Positions 42,682-54,502 of a DNA stretch of 64,000 nt are shown here, piece after piece. The notes below the pieces were generated by a model that was not told the origin of the DNA, ran no database searches, and saw only the letters and a list, made by a program, of their open reading frames with translations. Location of the stretch: contig JAMWBK010000008.1 of the NCBI GenBank assembly GCA_029953675.1, positions 963,001 to 1,027,000 of the forward strand, in the 5' to 3' direction. A program made the position numbers and the translations under genes. This stretch comes from Rhodosorus marinus (taxonomy: Eukaryota; Rhodophyta; Stylonematophyceae; Stylonematales; Stylonemataceae). Within the stretch, counting starts at the first letter, position 1. Each line of letters starts with the position of its first letter.

Positions 42682-45444
42682 ACTCAGAGCCTGCCTCAAT
42701 GACAACCTCAAAAATCAGTACACGCCAATACCATCTCCTCTACACAGAGAGAGAGATACAAGTCAAACTTGTCAGCCAGTGTCTCAGCCATCCATTACCT
42801 GATAATGACGTCACTGGGATTTAAACCTTTCCCACCAGAAGGTAGAAGGAAAGCTTCCCCGTCACGACGACCAACAGCGAAAAAAAACTTCCACGAAGCG
42901 GCCGGAGAACAATCCCACGGCCAGCTTCGTCAACTTTTAACGCCCTCGCTAAAAATTGCTCTGGAAACACAAAACTCAGATCTCCTTGTCCTTGGCTGGT
43001 CAACAGCTCTCGCTCCGAGTTAACAGAACTCGTCCCTTCTAAAAACCTTCAGACTCGACTCCGAAAGATCGAAAATCAGACTCCCTTCCCCAAACGCCCC
43101 TCCCCGAAAACACAAAACCAATCACAAACCAAACCGCAAACACACCTCCAACAGAGGTTGAAATCAGAGGAGAGAAACAAGTGGGGGTCGATCTCTCATT
43201 CCTCCCCCCCTACTCCGAACTACTCGCCTCATACAAACCCTCCAAACAGCAACAGTGCTTCTTCTTCAAACACCTCACCTCCAATACCTATCGTCACCAA
43301 AATACAGGACTCTCCAAATCCAATAGAAAAACCAATACCCATACTGCTACCCTCCTACCCACCCCCACCCCCCTCAAAAACACAAATCCACGTCCCTTTC
43401 AGTTTTTTTAAAGCTTTTTCAAGGTAATCCAATATATTTGATGAAAAGGAAACTTGCTCCGATCCTCTTCCCGAAAAAAAAAAAAAGGTGTTTCCCTTTC
43501 TATGCTCTCCGCCTCTGTCTCTCTCGCTCTCTCTCTCTCCTATCCGCTCGACCATTGCTTTGGCCTCTGGACTCCCACTACCCCCACTTTCCAGGTCTAA
43601 AAACTAACAAAAAAAATTATTTACCCCCCTCCCCCCGCTCCCCCCCCCAAACCTGCCTATAAATAAAAGAAGTGAACATTTTTTAACATTCAATAAAACC
43701 CACCTCACCCCTCTCGTTTTTCTTTCTTTTTGAACCGCGTCATGCGCCCGGCATGGATTTGTAAAATAGTAATTTAATAATCCGCTCCTCGGCAGTTTAG
43801 TTTTTTAAGGAACTTCCCCTGCCAAGCCCTCCCCCTCTCACTCTCTCTATTCAAAGAAATAATTGGTTTATTGGCATTTCGTACATCATGGACATTTCAC
43901 GGTGTTACCATTATAGCCCCCCCCTGGAACGTTTGTATCTGCACGTGTTCGCAATAATTCTCTACCCCTTTCGATGGAAGGAAAATAGTTCGTATTTTCT
44001 TCCGTTTAAAAATATGTTACGGAATTTCACCCGTTGCGTTGGGCAGCGCATACTGGCGGTGAACTGCTGGAGATGGTCCTAGTTACCCCTCAACGGAAAT
44101 TACTTTGAATGTATATCCGGTTTTTTGTTGTTTCACCACCTTTTTCAATGGGTTAAAAAGCAGGAAGACGGCTTGGAATTTTTCAGGAATCGCGTCATTC
44201 CAGAGCGCGTCTCTTGTCACACACCATCGAAAAAGTACTAAAATTTGATATGATAATTTTTCATGGGGTTGATTTCTTCTCTTCTTCTCTTGGGAAGGGG
44301 GGGAGGTAGGAAACCGATGAAAAGAAGTTCTCGATCGCTCGGGGGTAATGTACGACCTTACTTATGAATCAAAATATTTGTGAATTATAACATTAGGAAC
44401 TTTACGAGGGGGTTGGCAAATTTCTGATCAGTTGTCCGGTGCGGAATGAGAATAGGAATCATAGGGGTAGGATCCCCAACAATTCACAAATTAAGTAACC
44501 CCCCCCAACCGACCCTTGGAAGAAAAGTTCATGTTGATTTCTGAAAAATCGAGTGTGATATTTTTTTTTGCCGCGGCCTGCTTTGCATGGATAATTCTAA
44601 ATGGGTATATTTTGGCCACCTCTTCGGAAATGGAATGACTTATTTTTTATTGAATAATCATAGTCTCAACGGAATATGTATGAATGGAAAGGGGTGAGCA
44701 AAGAGCGAACGAGTTACAGACCAGGATTCGTCATGTTCAATCAGAATGGATCCATTTACATTTCGGAGTTTCCGGATTACCATTCATTCTGAGTGGCTTT
44801 GTGTGTGGACTGGATGAATACGTTGACTCAGTCTGGACGGGGATGTGTAGGGTTTTACAGACACGGCATGTGATGTCCAGTAAACCAATTTGGGTATCGG
44901 AAAAGTGGTTTTGGACAGACTCTTTTTGTGCAATGTTTAGTAAGCTCAACTTAAAAGTAGGGGCTGGAGTAGAAAGAAGTGTTGTTCTACTGAAATCAAC
45001 TCGGTGGCAGAATCAGTAAATTTCTTGTAGGAGCCCGCATCGTCTGCATGTAAAGCACTTCTTTCCATTCCAGCACGCGTGCAAGAGGAAACGATTTTTA
45101 GGGAAGCTTGGATGCACTGCCTGCAATTGTGTTGTGGTTGTAGTAGTTGGAGTGGGCTGTGCGTGCAGATCGGCCTTGAGTCAGGAGAGCTTTAGGGCTC
45201 TTCACTGATCCTTGCTGATACGCTAAGCATCCTGCATGAACGATCGAGGTGCTTGGCTAGTCGATATGAATGGCTGTGCGAACGCTGACATTTACTGGTT
45301 TACTGCAAGACCTGATGCCGACTCCAGTTCTGACGGGATGGCGAACCTCTCAGAAGAGGAGACGAGTTAGTCGCGCTATAGTTGCCCGAGAACTTTTCAA
45401 ACCGTGACCCCAGAATTTCATTTCTGCAAGTCCGTTGAAACCGA
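42682..45444. other. Intergenic, C/T-rich then AT-rich
   Basis: 42900-43660 is C/A- and C/T-rich with homopolymers; 43660-44680 is AT-rich. One 111-codon plus frame (44684-45019) opposes a 70-codon minus frame; neither shows a domain. Confidence 0.5.
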
Positions 45445-46440
45445 CTACTTACTGCTGCATCCCCTCTGGTTCCTCTGCAGCAAATGAAATGCTTTGGCTC
45501 CCTTCAAAAAGAATTCGATTTCAAATGGTATCGGTTTGATCGGGATTCGTTGTCCCATCGGCATAGGGATCCCTAAATAGTCTAGCTCAATGCGAACAGC
45601 GGTTCTCACGCATGATAAAAACTGTACTGTCATGTACTGTCGAGGGGACGAGGAATCTGGATCAAACCCATGCTGGTTGGGGTCACAAGACCGGCCCAGT
45701 CTGGAGAGTCCTGTGCCAGTATCGAGGGACGTGGCAGCCCGGAGCCTGGTTGAGGTGCAGCCCCGCTGTAGCCATCAACGGCTTCGTCGCTGCAAATGGA
45801 TATGAGACCAAATCACCTTCTGGTTCATCATATCCTTCCTCGAGCGCCCCAGTCAACCACCCCTCTTTTTCACTCATATCAAATCCCAAGTCCGAGCTGT
45901 TTGTGGAGTAGCACGCCTCTAGTAGACCGCCTGCTGGGTTGTCATTAGGAGGTTTGACTTGAATCCGTTTCCCAATCTTGGTCACTTAACCTTCCATGGA
46001 TTCTACGAGAGGCACAGCTCAGCGTGAGTTCACATAGAACGTCGGGCTCGGACACAGGGAGAGCTGAAGAATCCAAGGAAATACGGGCGAGTTCATTTAT
46101 GCGTACACGCGACCCGCTTTACGACAACGTTTTTGTTGTAACGCACATTCCGGGCTCCAGAAGCCCGAGACTTAATCAATCATCCACAGCGACGACGCGT
46201 GCGAACAGCTCTTCATCCACAAGCTGTGCATGAACAGAAAGCTAGTTGGAGTCTTCGGTTTACGCGTTATTCTCGCAACCAGATAGTCCAAACCGGGCGG
46301 ATCCGTCTCTTTCGCGATGCTATACAACAGTAGCGCCACAAAAACAAGAGGTGGCAGGCGCTGCTCTAGACCTCGAAGATCACCCCTTCAGTTCCAACGG
46401 CTTCAAGGGGAGATGACGATCAGCGGAGATGTGTCTTCTA
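45445..46440 (-). other. Unresolved coding-like area, minus strand
   Basis: Several minus-strand blocks look translated, from upstream to downstream: about 46370-46275 (LEQRLPPLVFVALLLYSIAK), about 46216-46170 after a CATGCACAG acceptor-like site (LVDEELFARVVAVDD), about 46115-45945 (ALPVSEPDVLCELTLSCASR), 45985-45683 (GLLEACYSTNSSDLGFDMSE, then ATKPLMATAGLHLNQ), and about 45690-45445 (GIPMPMGQRIPIKPIPFEIE). They lie in different frames, so introns would be needed, and I could not join them with confidence. It may be one multi-exon gene or a decayed one. No family recognised. Confidence 0.35.
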
Positions 46441-46642
46441 GCTCGGTGATCTTTATTGGACACGTATCAAGACGGCTTGTTTAAGTACTAATTACTAGCG
46501 CCGCAGACAGGTTTTTGTTTCTAACTCTTTCCTGCAACACCAAGCAGCAGCTGACAACGGCGGCCTGGCTAGATTCAGCTGCGATCACCCGGGCATAAAG
46601 CACTCAGGCCGAAAACATCATATAGGGAAAACAAGTTCAGGG

Positions 46643-46786
46643 TCATGAAGCTCGGCTCGCTCGATACGCCTGTACTGCACTTGCAACGAAACCCGACAGC
46701 ACTCCGCTCAGAAAAGGTATGAGGACCAATTCACGCGCTTTTGTGTATTTCTGCAACTCCGTCCCTTGCTCTGCCGGGCTCTCCAT
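46643..46786 (-). CDS. Small single-pass membrane protein, hypothetical
   Basis: A 47-codon frame from ATG 46786 to TGA 46643. A hydrophilic start (MESPAEQGTELQKYTKAREL) is followed by one membrane segment (VLIPFLSGVLSGFVASAVQA) and a short basic end (YRASRAS). The size and tail-anchor layout resemble small organelle import or respiratory-chain subunits, but no family is recognised. The frame is also open upstream to 46831, so an earlier exon is possible. Confidence 0.35.
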   Translation of the reverse strand: MESPAEQGTELQKYTKARELVLIPFLSGVLSGFVASAVQAYRASRAS

Positions 46787-47035
46787 ACTTGCCACGATTC
46801 CAGTCAATCCTATGTTCACTCTCTGCCTCAATTGTATCGGAGCTGCCTCAGATTAAGCAAAGACTTGGAGTCTTCAACTATAAACACCCTCAACCTCCAC
46901 CTCTTCTTCCCCAACCCCAAAAAGTCACCTTTGCAAAGGCGAGGCCTTCCTGAACACGCAAACGACGAAAGAGGATTAGGGCCTGAAGTCGCCACTCCAA
47001 GAATGGTTCACTTCTGATTTTCTTTAATGCTTCAG

Positions 47036-47514
47036 AGGTACTTGAGAATTTCGTATTAGAACTGGAGCCCTGGATTGTGGAAAATGTCTGAAAACGATTC
47101 GGTCTAGACGTGCAGTCTTGTGTTTTCAGATCGGTTTCTTTACGAATCGACTGTTTCTTTTTGACCCCAATCCTCTGAAGTTCTTGTTGTTTACTGCAAA
47201 TATTGGGGACGAACTTGCTTCTCGCAGCGGGTTCCTAGCAATGCTGGTACTCTCCGAGCTGAATCTCGATTCTCATGAAGATAAACCAACCGCATTGCAA
47301 ATCTTCAGACAACTTTTTCAGGTGTAAGTCGATTCCCAAGTAATTTGACCTTCTGAATCACTGATGTCGGTTATCTCGAACATGGTAGATGTTTGCTAGT
47401 CGAAAGCTGGAGGGATTGTGGATGAAGCCCAGGTTTACTCAAGCACGCGTAGAAGGACAGGAAACCTGGGATGGGACGACAGGACACAACATTCCTGGAA
47501 TGTACAGACGCTAA
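47036..47514 (+). CDS. 3' part of an unrecognised gene
   Basis: Three plus-strand exons are supported by splice motifs and phase: 47036-47085 after acceptor AATGCTTCAG (VLENFVLELEPWIVEN), 47130-47321 after GTGTTTTCAG (NRLFLFDPNPLKFLLFTANI, then GFLAMLVLSELNLDSHEDKP, LQIFRQLFQ), and 47389-47514 after a TGGTAG acceptor (GLWMKPRFTQARVEGQETWD), ending at a TAA. The middle exon is 64 codons and helical-repeat-like. The first donor (GTCTGA) is weak. The 5' part is not found with confidence; it should lie between 46790 and 47035, or the gene is truncated. Function unknown. Confidence 0.45.
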
Positions 47515-48029
47515 AGCGCATGGCTTGCTCACTTGCGGGAAAACGCGGAAAACGGCTGACTGATAGCCAGCCTACCTGCAAGGCATTGGCGCCTTTCACA
47601 TTCAGCAGCCACAGTACGGCTTCCGATAAGGCATTTGCTGAAAAGCGGCTCTTTTTTATATACCAAAATCAATCTCAATATGCGCTGATGCCAGCAAACC
47701 AATCTGCCAGGCAGGCCCGCCTGAGCTAACATTCCAGTTCGCTCGTTCAAATGGAAACCGAACACTACATCCGAGAACAATATGGCCACCACGAATTGGC
47801 CACGGACAATGGAAGCAAGGCTCAAAACACGTTCGTAGGTATGACGCTGCTGCCAACGCTTCTCTGGTCGGTTCCCCAATCGTACAAGTCTGGCGACGAT
47901 TTGACCCGCCCTTCGCGTGCCACCCCATGTGGGAGCCTTCAGAACAGCTTGAGATCTGCATGGGCAGCCGCTCACGTACATTTTTTCGCGCGGGTTTGGC
48001 AAGACAAAGAATAACTTATAAGACACTTC
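47515..48029. other. Convergent spacer
   Basis: Lies between the unknown plus-strand gene and the HDAC stop codon. A 165-codon minus-strand frame covers it but has no domain, and is more likely chance within the HDAC 3' UTR. Confidence 0.4.
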
Positions 48030-50074
48030 CTAAAGGCCATCATAAAGATTCACAACTGGGCCATCAACGGGTGCTAGATTCGTTGGCACCTCCATCTTCT
48101 GAACTCCAGGAGCTGGCTCGATGGTCTTCAGATTCTCCAACACGCGAGATAGAACCTTGTTAATGTATGCTGGTGTGTTCTGGTTGTTAAGGTCCGGTCT
48201 CGGTGGGTAGTGCAGTCTGTAACTCGGAGCAAAATAGTCCCAGTAATCCTGCATGGAGAATTACGACAGAATTCGTTCAGAACATTGACTTCTCGATTAG
48301 GTAACACCCCGACTCTCCCGAATTCAGATCCCTTGCGTCGGTCGCAGAAAAAACCTTTGCTGCTTACGTTGTATGGTAGCTCGTCGCTTATTTGTCGTTT
48401 CAATAAAACGGAAGTTTCATAGACCCAACAGCGCGCAACGTTTCTGATGTTATACCCGCCTCCTCCAAGAACCAGCATGGGCAGACCTAGACTGCGTATG
48501 TGATCAACGCACTACTCGATTGGAAGTAAAGCGCAGCCAGATCTTAGCCTCCACGAAAGTATCGCTCGTGCTCAAGGGAAACCGCTGAAAGGTTTCGATT
48601 GCACCTACCTTTCCGTGGCCTTCCACTGTTAAATTGAAAACTCCTAGCTTATCATATGCCAACGAATCTGCTCCACACTGTAAGACCACTGCCTCCGGCT
48701 GGAAGTGCTCAACGATCTTCTGAATGACTGGTTTAAATGTATTCTCGTAGCTTATGTCGTCCATCCCATCGAGAAGAGGGAAGTTTACTGAGTAGCCTTT
48801 TCCCGAGTCTTCTCCCATTTCATCCAGGTTTCCTGTCCCCGGGAAGAAACCTTCTCCGTACTTGTGGAACGAGCAAGTCATTACCCTAGTCCAATTCAGG
48901 TCGGAGGTAGGCATCAGATTAGCAACCGAACGAGGAGCAGTGGTACCTTGCCCTTCGAGTAGTGCTGCAAGAACCTCCAGTCGAGTGGAGTGAAAGTCTC
49001 CATAGCCCTCAGAGCTAGCTTGCGGTGCAGCGGTCGAGTTGAACCTGTTGCAGTCACTTCCCGTTGTGGCTCCATGTCCTTGCTTCGTTTGAAAATTTAC
49101 CTGTTAGTACAGAAGAAGGCCTCCTCAACGCCATCGCCATGATGCACGTCGATGTCGATGTAGAGGACTCTTGTGAAGAAGCGAAGGAGCTCGAGGATCG
49201 AGAGGACGATATCATTGACGTAACAGAATCCAGAGGCCTCTGATGCCTTGGCGTGATGCAAACCACCAGCCCAGTTTATCGCTATGTCAGTTCGACCACT
49301 CCCAAGAAGCCGCGCGCCATCGACAGAACCTCCTACGGACGATTTCCAACGTATGTGAGATGATCCAAAGGATTGGTAGATGGCGCAGTACGGTGGAAGA
49401 GGGAATGTCACGTCCAGTAGCAGCACTTGGTCCGCGGCTCGACGGACACCGTTCGTCAGGTTGTTGAAGGGTCTGTTCTCCTACCTGAAGTGAGGCGGCA
49501 ATAGTTGTAAAGGTTGTCAAAAAGTGGACAATCGCCTTCTTCTCTTCCGACGTTGAACTTTTGGCCTTCTTTTGCATGAACTTTCATCAAGGACGCGTGT
49601 TTAACGTTACACTTTGAGAGGAAATCGACATATTCCAGCGTATGGAATTCCAACAGCTCTTCAGGAGTCGCCTTTCTTGGACGATAGACTTCCTAAAGAT
49701 GTTGTTTCGTTTTCAATATCAGACTAAACAGGACGAGAACAGCAGGGACTACAGAACGACTGGAAAGCATCATGAATCAGTCTTCGTTTGCTTTAAGTTT
49801 AAACGTACGGCATGGCGATAAAGATCTGTTTTACACATCGACATAAACAAAAGGAGACACGTAAGTATATAGAACCAGCAAAAGAGTTGGTTCAAGTAAC
49901 CTCTTCAAGAGATAGATACCGAGCGAAAACCAGTAGGTTCAACAACATACCATAAGCGAGGAACAAGTTATGTGTCATGCTCAACCGATGAGGCTTCATC
50001 GGATGCTTTGGTCCATAATAATACCCGCCAAGTGAATCGTCCAAGAAATACGACACTCGTTTCGATCCAGTCAT
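48030..50074 (-). CDS. Class I histone deacetylase (RPD3/HDAC1 type)
   Basis: Seven exons (50074-49951, 49825-49809, 49692-49485, 49332-49101, 48885-48609, 48511-48368, 48248-48030) give 406 residues, every phase consistent. It removes acetyl groups from histone lysines using a zinc ion. Class I landmarks: [60 protein letters not shown] (active-site His pair), [19 protein letters not shown] (zinc Asp and His), [29 protein letters not shown] (zinc Asp) and [19 protein letters not shown]. Exon 2 is a 17-nt microexon (LYRHA); without it the segment between AYG and EVYRP cannot be built. The C-terminal tail after APGVQ is short. ATG 50074 gives a very short N terminus, normal for the class. Confidence 0.93.
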
Positions 50075-51019
50075 CGTCTTCGCGGCATCAACGTTCTTGT
50101 AAACTCAATATGCTCTGCATGCATAGACAAAACGCTGCTATTCACTCCGCCGATGAGGTGGCCTCTTCTCTGAATCCAAGAAGAATTCCTTTTTACTTCA
50201 GCGGACAATCCCTTCTCCAACTCTATACCTTTCCAACGTCGTTGTTTCTCTTCAGAGCAGGACGGTTTAGCCGATACCAATCGCACGCTGAACAATGTGG
50301 CACGGATGGGATTCAGGGCATGATGAACAAAATCGCAGACTGGCGGATCCTGCTTAGTCGTTCCTGGAGCAAGCTACGACGTGATCAAACGATACGTTGT
50401 TCCATCTTCTAGAGGACCGAATAAATTAACGATCCCCGGGGTGGGTGTCCCATTAGAGGGAAAGGGGAGTCACAGGTGTGCTACTACTAGCTAGTGCTCA
50501 TCATTAAATAATAACTACTAATACCTAATGGCACTGTCATAACTACGAAGTGCAATCGGAGGATTGCCTCTCCATAGCATGCGGTTCATCGCGACAAGAG
50601 CTTTGCCCAAGACCGTGGGATCGGAAGACCAAGTGCCGAGTGAGGCGGAAAGGTCGGCCATTGTGTGCGGGCGATCGGTATGGAGCGTGTGAAAATGGCC
50701 TTTTTGGAATATACCAGGATGGGTGAATTTAGTAGTAGGAAGAGGGCACAAGACGAGCGTGCTTTGGGTGGAGGACAGCGAGACCCAAGATAACCAGCCA
50801 AGCCGTCTCGATACGCCAGGGCTGATTGCCGGGTCCAAAGACTTGGGCAGGATGAATACGAGAGGCATTGAAATGCTTGGTGCGATCCGATGACCTTTTC
50901 AGATAGTTGCAATCGAGCTTGTGTTGTGATATTTATTATCAAATTTGCCCATGTTTCCGTGGTGATCCCTCAGAGGAGGTGAACTTGGCGGCTCATTTCC
51001 GTGCGAGAATGGCTGAGCT
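50075..51019. other. Intergenic with one weak frame
   Basis: Contains the HDAC promoter. A 116-codon minus frame (50868-50518, MPLVFILPKSLDPAISPGVS) looks moderately protein-like but has no domain. Confidence 0.35.
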
Positions 51020-51385
51020 TCAGGCGCCTTCCTCACGAGCGAAGATGCTTCTAGCATAGGAGCGCTCTAGTTGAGATGGGCGCTCGATACAATCTTGGGG
51101 CCTGACGCGTGCCTTCCGAAAGGTCGAACAGTCGGCTGCGAGGGTCGTGGATTCTGGTACAAGCAGTGAAGTGGATGTGGTCTCTGTGACTTTGCCCTTC
51201 ACATCGTACAACTGCTTCACAAGGCTGGTAAGACGCAATATGATGAGGGAAGTACGGTGTAAGGAGCTTCGATGTTTCCTGGTTGCACTCTCTTGCGTCG
51301 TGAATTTGAGACGGAATGTCGTGAGTCAGTATTCGGGCAAAACCCGGTTTCTAAAAACGTTGTGTTGCTGACTCCAAGGCTTACA
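51020..51385 (-). CDS. 3' exons of a possible gene
   Basis: A minus-strand exon 51224-51020 (LVKQLYDVKGKVTETTSTSL, then LERSYARSIFAREEGA, stop TGA) can be joined in phase through a 160-nt intron (GTAAGC to TTACCAG) to an upstream exon ending at 51385 (RPIHLPGYSYSDKFAQIRR). Upstream of that block in-frame stops occur near 51476 and no start was found. It may be a gene remnant. No family recognised. Confidence 0.3.
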
Positions 51386-52138
51386 CTCTCCGGATCTGCG
51401 CAAACTTGTCCGAGTATGAGTAGCCCGGCAAGTGTATCGGCCGAGATTCACTGAACTCGTAAATGCATTTTTATTATTACCAACCATCTTTAAAAGCGAA
51501 AACGAGCCATATTTTTTTATACCATTTGGAAAGAATAGCCCACCGGGAATATACGTGTTTAGAGACTTTTGTCCTCTCGGAGGGGAGCCAACTAAAACAG
51601 ACGTAGAAAGAAAAAGCCATGCCGGTCGGGAGGCTATCATGAGGGGTGTTTGGGTAGTCTCCGAAGGACCGACCTTGGCTTGGACGATTGCTAATCGATC
51701 GCATGGCCATCATGTGGGAAACGCATCTTGTTCCTGGCCCGGGCAACAATCACGTAATTAGACCTGCGCAACCGCGCCATTAGATGAGCTTCAGGAATCC
51801 CTGTTCCATGGCATGTTTCAAGACTCCGCGTTTAGTGCCAGCCTTTCCTCATCCAGTCGTTCAAGAATCATGCGCCTTTCATTTTTTTTTTTAACGAGTT
51901 TGATAATCAGTCGCCGCACAATCTTCATAAAGGGGGACGGGGTGGGGAACTAACTCCAGTAAAAGGTCAATGCGGATGCAAACTTGCCTCTGCACTGAAC
52001 GGTGATACCTGCGTGTTGAAAGTGAATGCCATACGCAACGTGTACGGTAAGATCATGATTTTGTCACAGCGAATGAGGGAATAATTTCATCGCCAATGTC
52101 CACGCATTTGTCAGTTTGAACGGCCATGTTCAAGCACG

Positions 52139-52364
52139 AGACCAGAAGAAACCCACAGACACCCAACAAGATCAGCCCTCAGCTACTTCCTGGAGTGTTA
52201 CAGGTCCGTAGCCGGCTCTATTCGTGGTGGGAAAAAAACGTGAATGTAAGCAAAGAGCCGGCTCTTTCCTTACATTCACGTTTTTGCCGGCTACCGACCT
52301 GCAAAACTCTCGGAAGTAGCTAAGGGCTGATCTTGTCCGTTTCCCCTGGGTTTCTTACTGGTCT
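52139..52364. repeat. Long hairpin (inverted repeat), MITE- or miRNA-precursor-like
   Basis: About 226 bases fold on themselves. Outer arms: AGACCAG and AAGAAACCCA at the left pair with the right end, and 52166-52179 pairs exactly with 52323-52336. Inner arms: 52234-52250 pairs exactly with 52269-52285, and the apex 52252-52267 is itself a 16-nt palindrome. A 15-nt bulge (TCTATTCGTGGTGGG) and a few mismatches interrupt the stem. Confidence 0.85.
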
Positions 52365-53045
52365 GCCTGCAATCCACAGCTCAGCTCCTCTTGTAAGGAT
52401 TCCATTCAATAACGACATACTAGACAGCGGGGAGACCGGCGAGAGCGCCCCACACACGATTCGCCCCACCCCCCCCTTTACACGCAACACCAGATTCCGA
52501 GTCTCCTCAATTAATCATTCCCGATGCTTTTTTTTGTCTAAGTTATTTACCAATAATGTTTCAGGATTAAATACTGTCCCTTGAGGAAAACGGAGATTGG
52601 ACCGAATAAGAAATTAAAAAAATACAGAACCGTTGGAAGTCGAGGCTGAAGAGAAACCAAACCTGTTGCGTGTTCTTCGACTTGGAATCGAAGCTTTTGA
52701 GTTTTGTAGGAGAAAACTTCTTGTTAGTGGCTCTGATTGAAATGGTGCGGATGAACAACTGAAGGCTCTCTTTATGATGTGTTGGACAAGAAGCATTCTC
52801 GGGGTTGTTTTTTTGTGTCGAGGTGAAAGGCTGGTGGGAGGTTGATGAGTGGGAATTGTGGAAATTAGGTTGCTAGATTTTAGGTATGAACGCTGTGAAA
52901 TCTGTCGTTCCTCACTTGAACTTGGCTTGCTCCCACACAGGATAAAACGCTGTAGCGGAAGCCAGCAGCAACATAGACACACGCGCAACTTTGTGAGATA
53001 GCCCCGCTTCTTTTTTCAAAAATGACTCGCTATACTGCATTCTAC

Positions 53046-53151
53046 GCGAGTTGCTTCGGAAGAGCACAGTTCCGCCGCGCTCAAGCCTTTCTTTACCACG
53101 AGTCGCTTCGGAAGAGCACAGTTCCGCCTGCGCTCAACCCCTTTCTTTACT
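53046..53151. repeat. Tandem direct duplication of about 53 bp
   Basis: Copies at about 53046-53097 and 53098-53151 share GCTTCGGAAGAGCACAGTTC, a following CCGC and a CTTTCTTTAC end, differing at a few bases. Confidence 0.85.
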
Positions 53152-54210
53152 ACTAGGAAGCAAAGGAACCGCACCACCAACAAACAACACATCAGCGTTC
53201 CTCAATTTTCCTCCGTCTCGTTCAACCGTTTGTAGTTCGTAAGCTAACGACAAAGCGTCTATCTGTCACCTTGAAAATCAGAAGAAAACCTACGTATCCA
53301 TCGAAACTGTTCCTCCAGCAAATCATCATTGTATCCAGTTGTTTCTCCCTAGATCAATCGAATAACAATACAAACTTCAAATTTTCAGATTCTGATACAT
53401 CATTTATTACGAGTTTTTTCAGTCCCATAAGGAAATAGTATTGAAAATGATGGTCGCTGGACTTTCATTGAATCTTCGAATCTGACAACAAGATTCGACC
53501 TTAGCCTTCTATGAACCAGAATCCACCAACTATGAAACCAGAATCTGTTCCTTTTTTGTCAAGTGGAAACCGAGCCTTTGCAAAAAAACAAACATTTTTA
53601 AGTCATTTTTTTGGTTTCCCGCGTCTTCCAGATTGCAATTATCCCTATCGATATTTGGAATCTGGTACCTGGTTTTCTCAACACTCGTTTTTGAAGATGC
53701 CCAGTATGGAATACCGGGTTGGCAAGGGGTTCAGTAACGGAAAACAAAGCTTTTCGCTTAGTTCGTGCGCTTCCAGTGTTTGGTATTTTTAGGAAAACCA
53801 ACTAGTGCCTTGTTGCAACAAGCTCTCATTGGCCCCACACGCCGGCCAAACGGATGTTGGATGTTTATAATTCGCCGGTTTTCCTATGAGGAAACTTTGC
53901 AGCGGCTTCTCCTACTAGTCGGTGATGACGATCACGCTGCTACAATCAAACACTTGGTGCTCATGGACGACTTATTGAGGGTGCAGAAGGTTTGATGCCA
54001 TCGGCCCAGGAAACACGTAAAGCCGATTCCGGCTCACCCTCCTTCCCCCCCACCCCAACCACAAACCTCGTTCTTGATCGTTCCGTGGCAGCCTGACATG
54101 TGCTCGCCACCGGTGGTGGGTGGTAAGCATGTTTATCCCGTCAATGCGGAGGGTTCCCCGATCCAGAATTCACCCTGACACCACTCCTTCACTACTTTGC
54201 AATTCCGCTA

Positions 54211-54502
54211 GTTTCAAATGCTACGGACGAGGTGGAACTTGAAGAATCTGCAGGGAGGGATCATCGCTGCGTCGAAGCCTTCATTAGTAACCCCTAACTC
54301 CATCCTTTCTTCGCCTCGCTGCAGATTCTTCAAGGTACCCCTCGTCGGCCGTATTTGAAACGAATGGAACGACAAAGCCGGGGAAGAGCTGTGACTTGCA
54401 TATTCAATAGTTTCAAATACGACCGAGGAGGAGTAACTTGAAGAATCTGCAAAGGGAGGCGTAGAAACGATCGAAGGCTTCGAGGCTGCGATGATCGCTC
54501 CC
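54211..54502. repeat. Foldback repeat cluster, three copies
   Basis: Copy A 54211-54257 (plus), copy B 54314-54361 (inverted) and copy C 54410-54459 (plus) share GTTTCAAAT and CTTGAAGAATCTGCA with variable middles. A second pair, 54258-54282 and 54473-54502, is inverted (TCATCGCTGCGTCGAAGCC against its complement). Confidence 0.85.

Noticed and set aside
47529-48026. 165-codon minus-strand frame after the HDAC gene
   Set aside because: Located in the probable HDAC 3' UTR; composition not protein-like and no start context.
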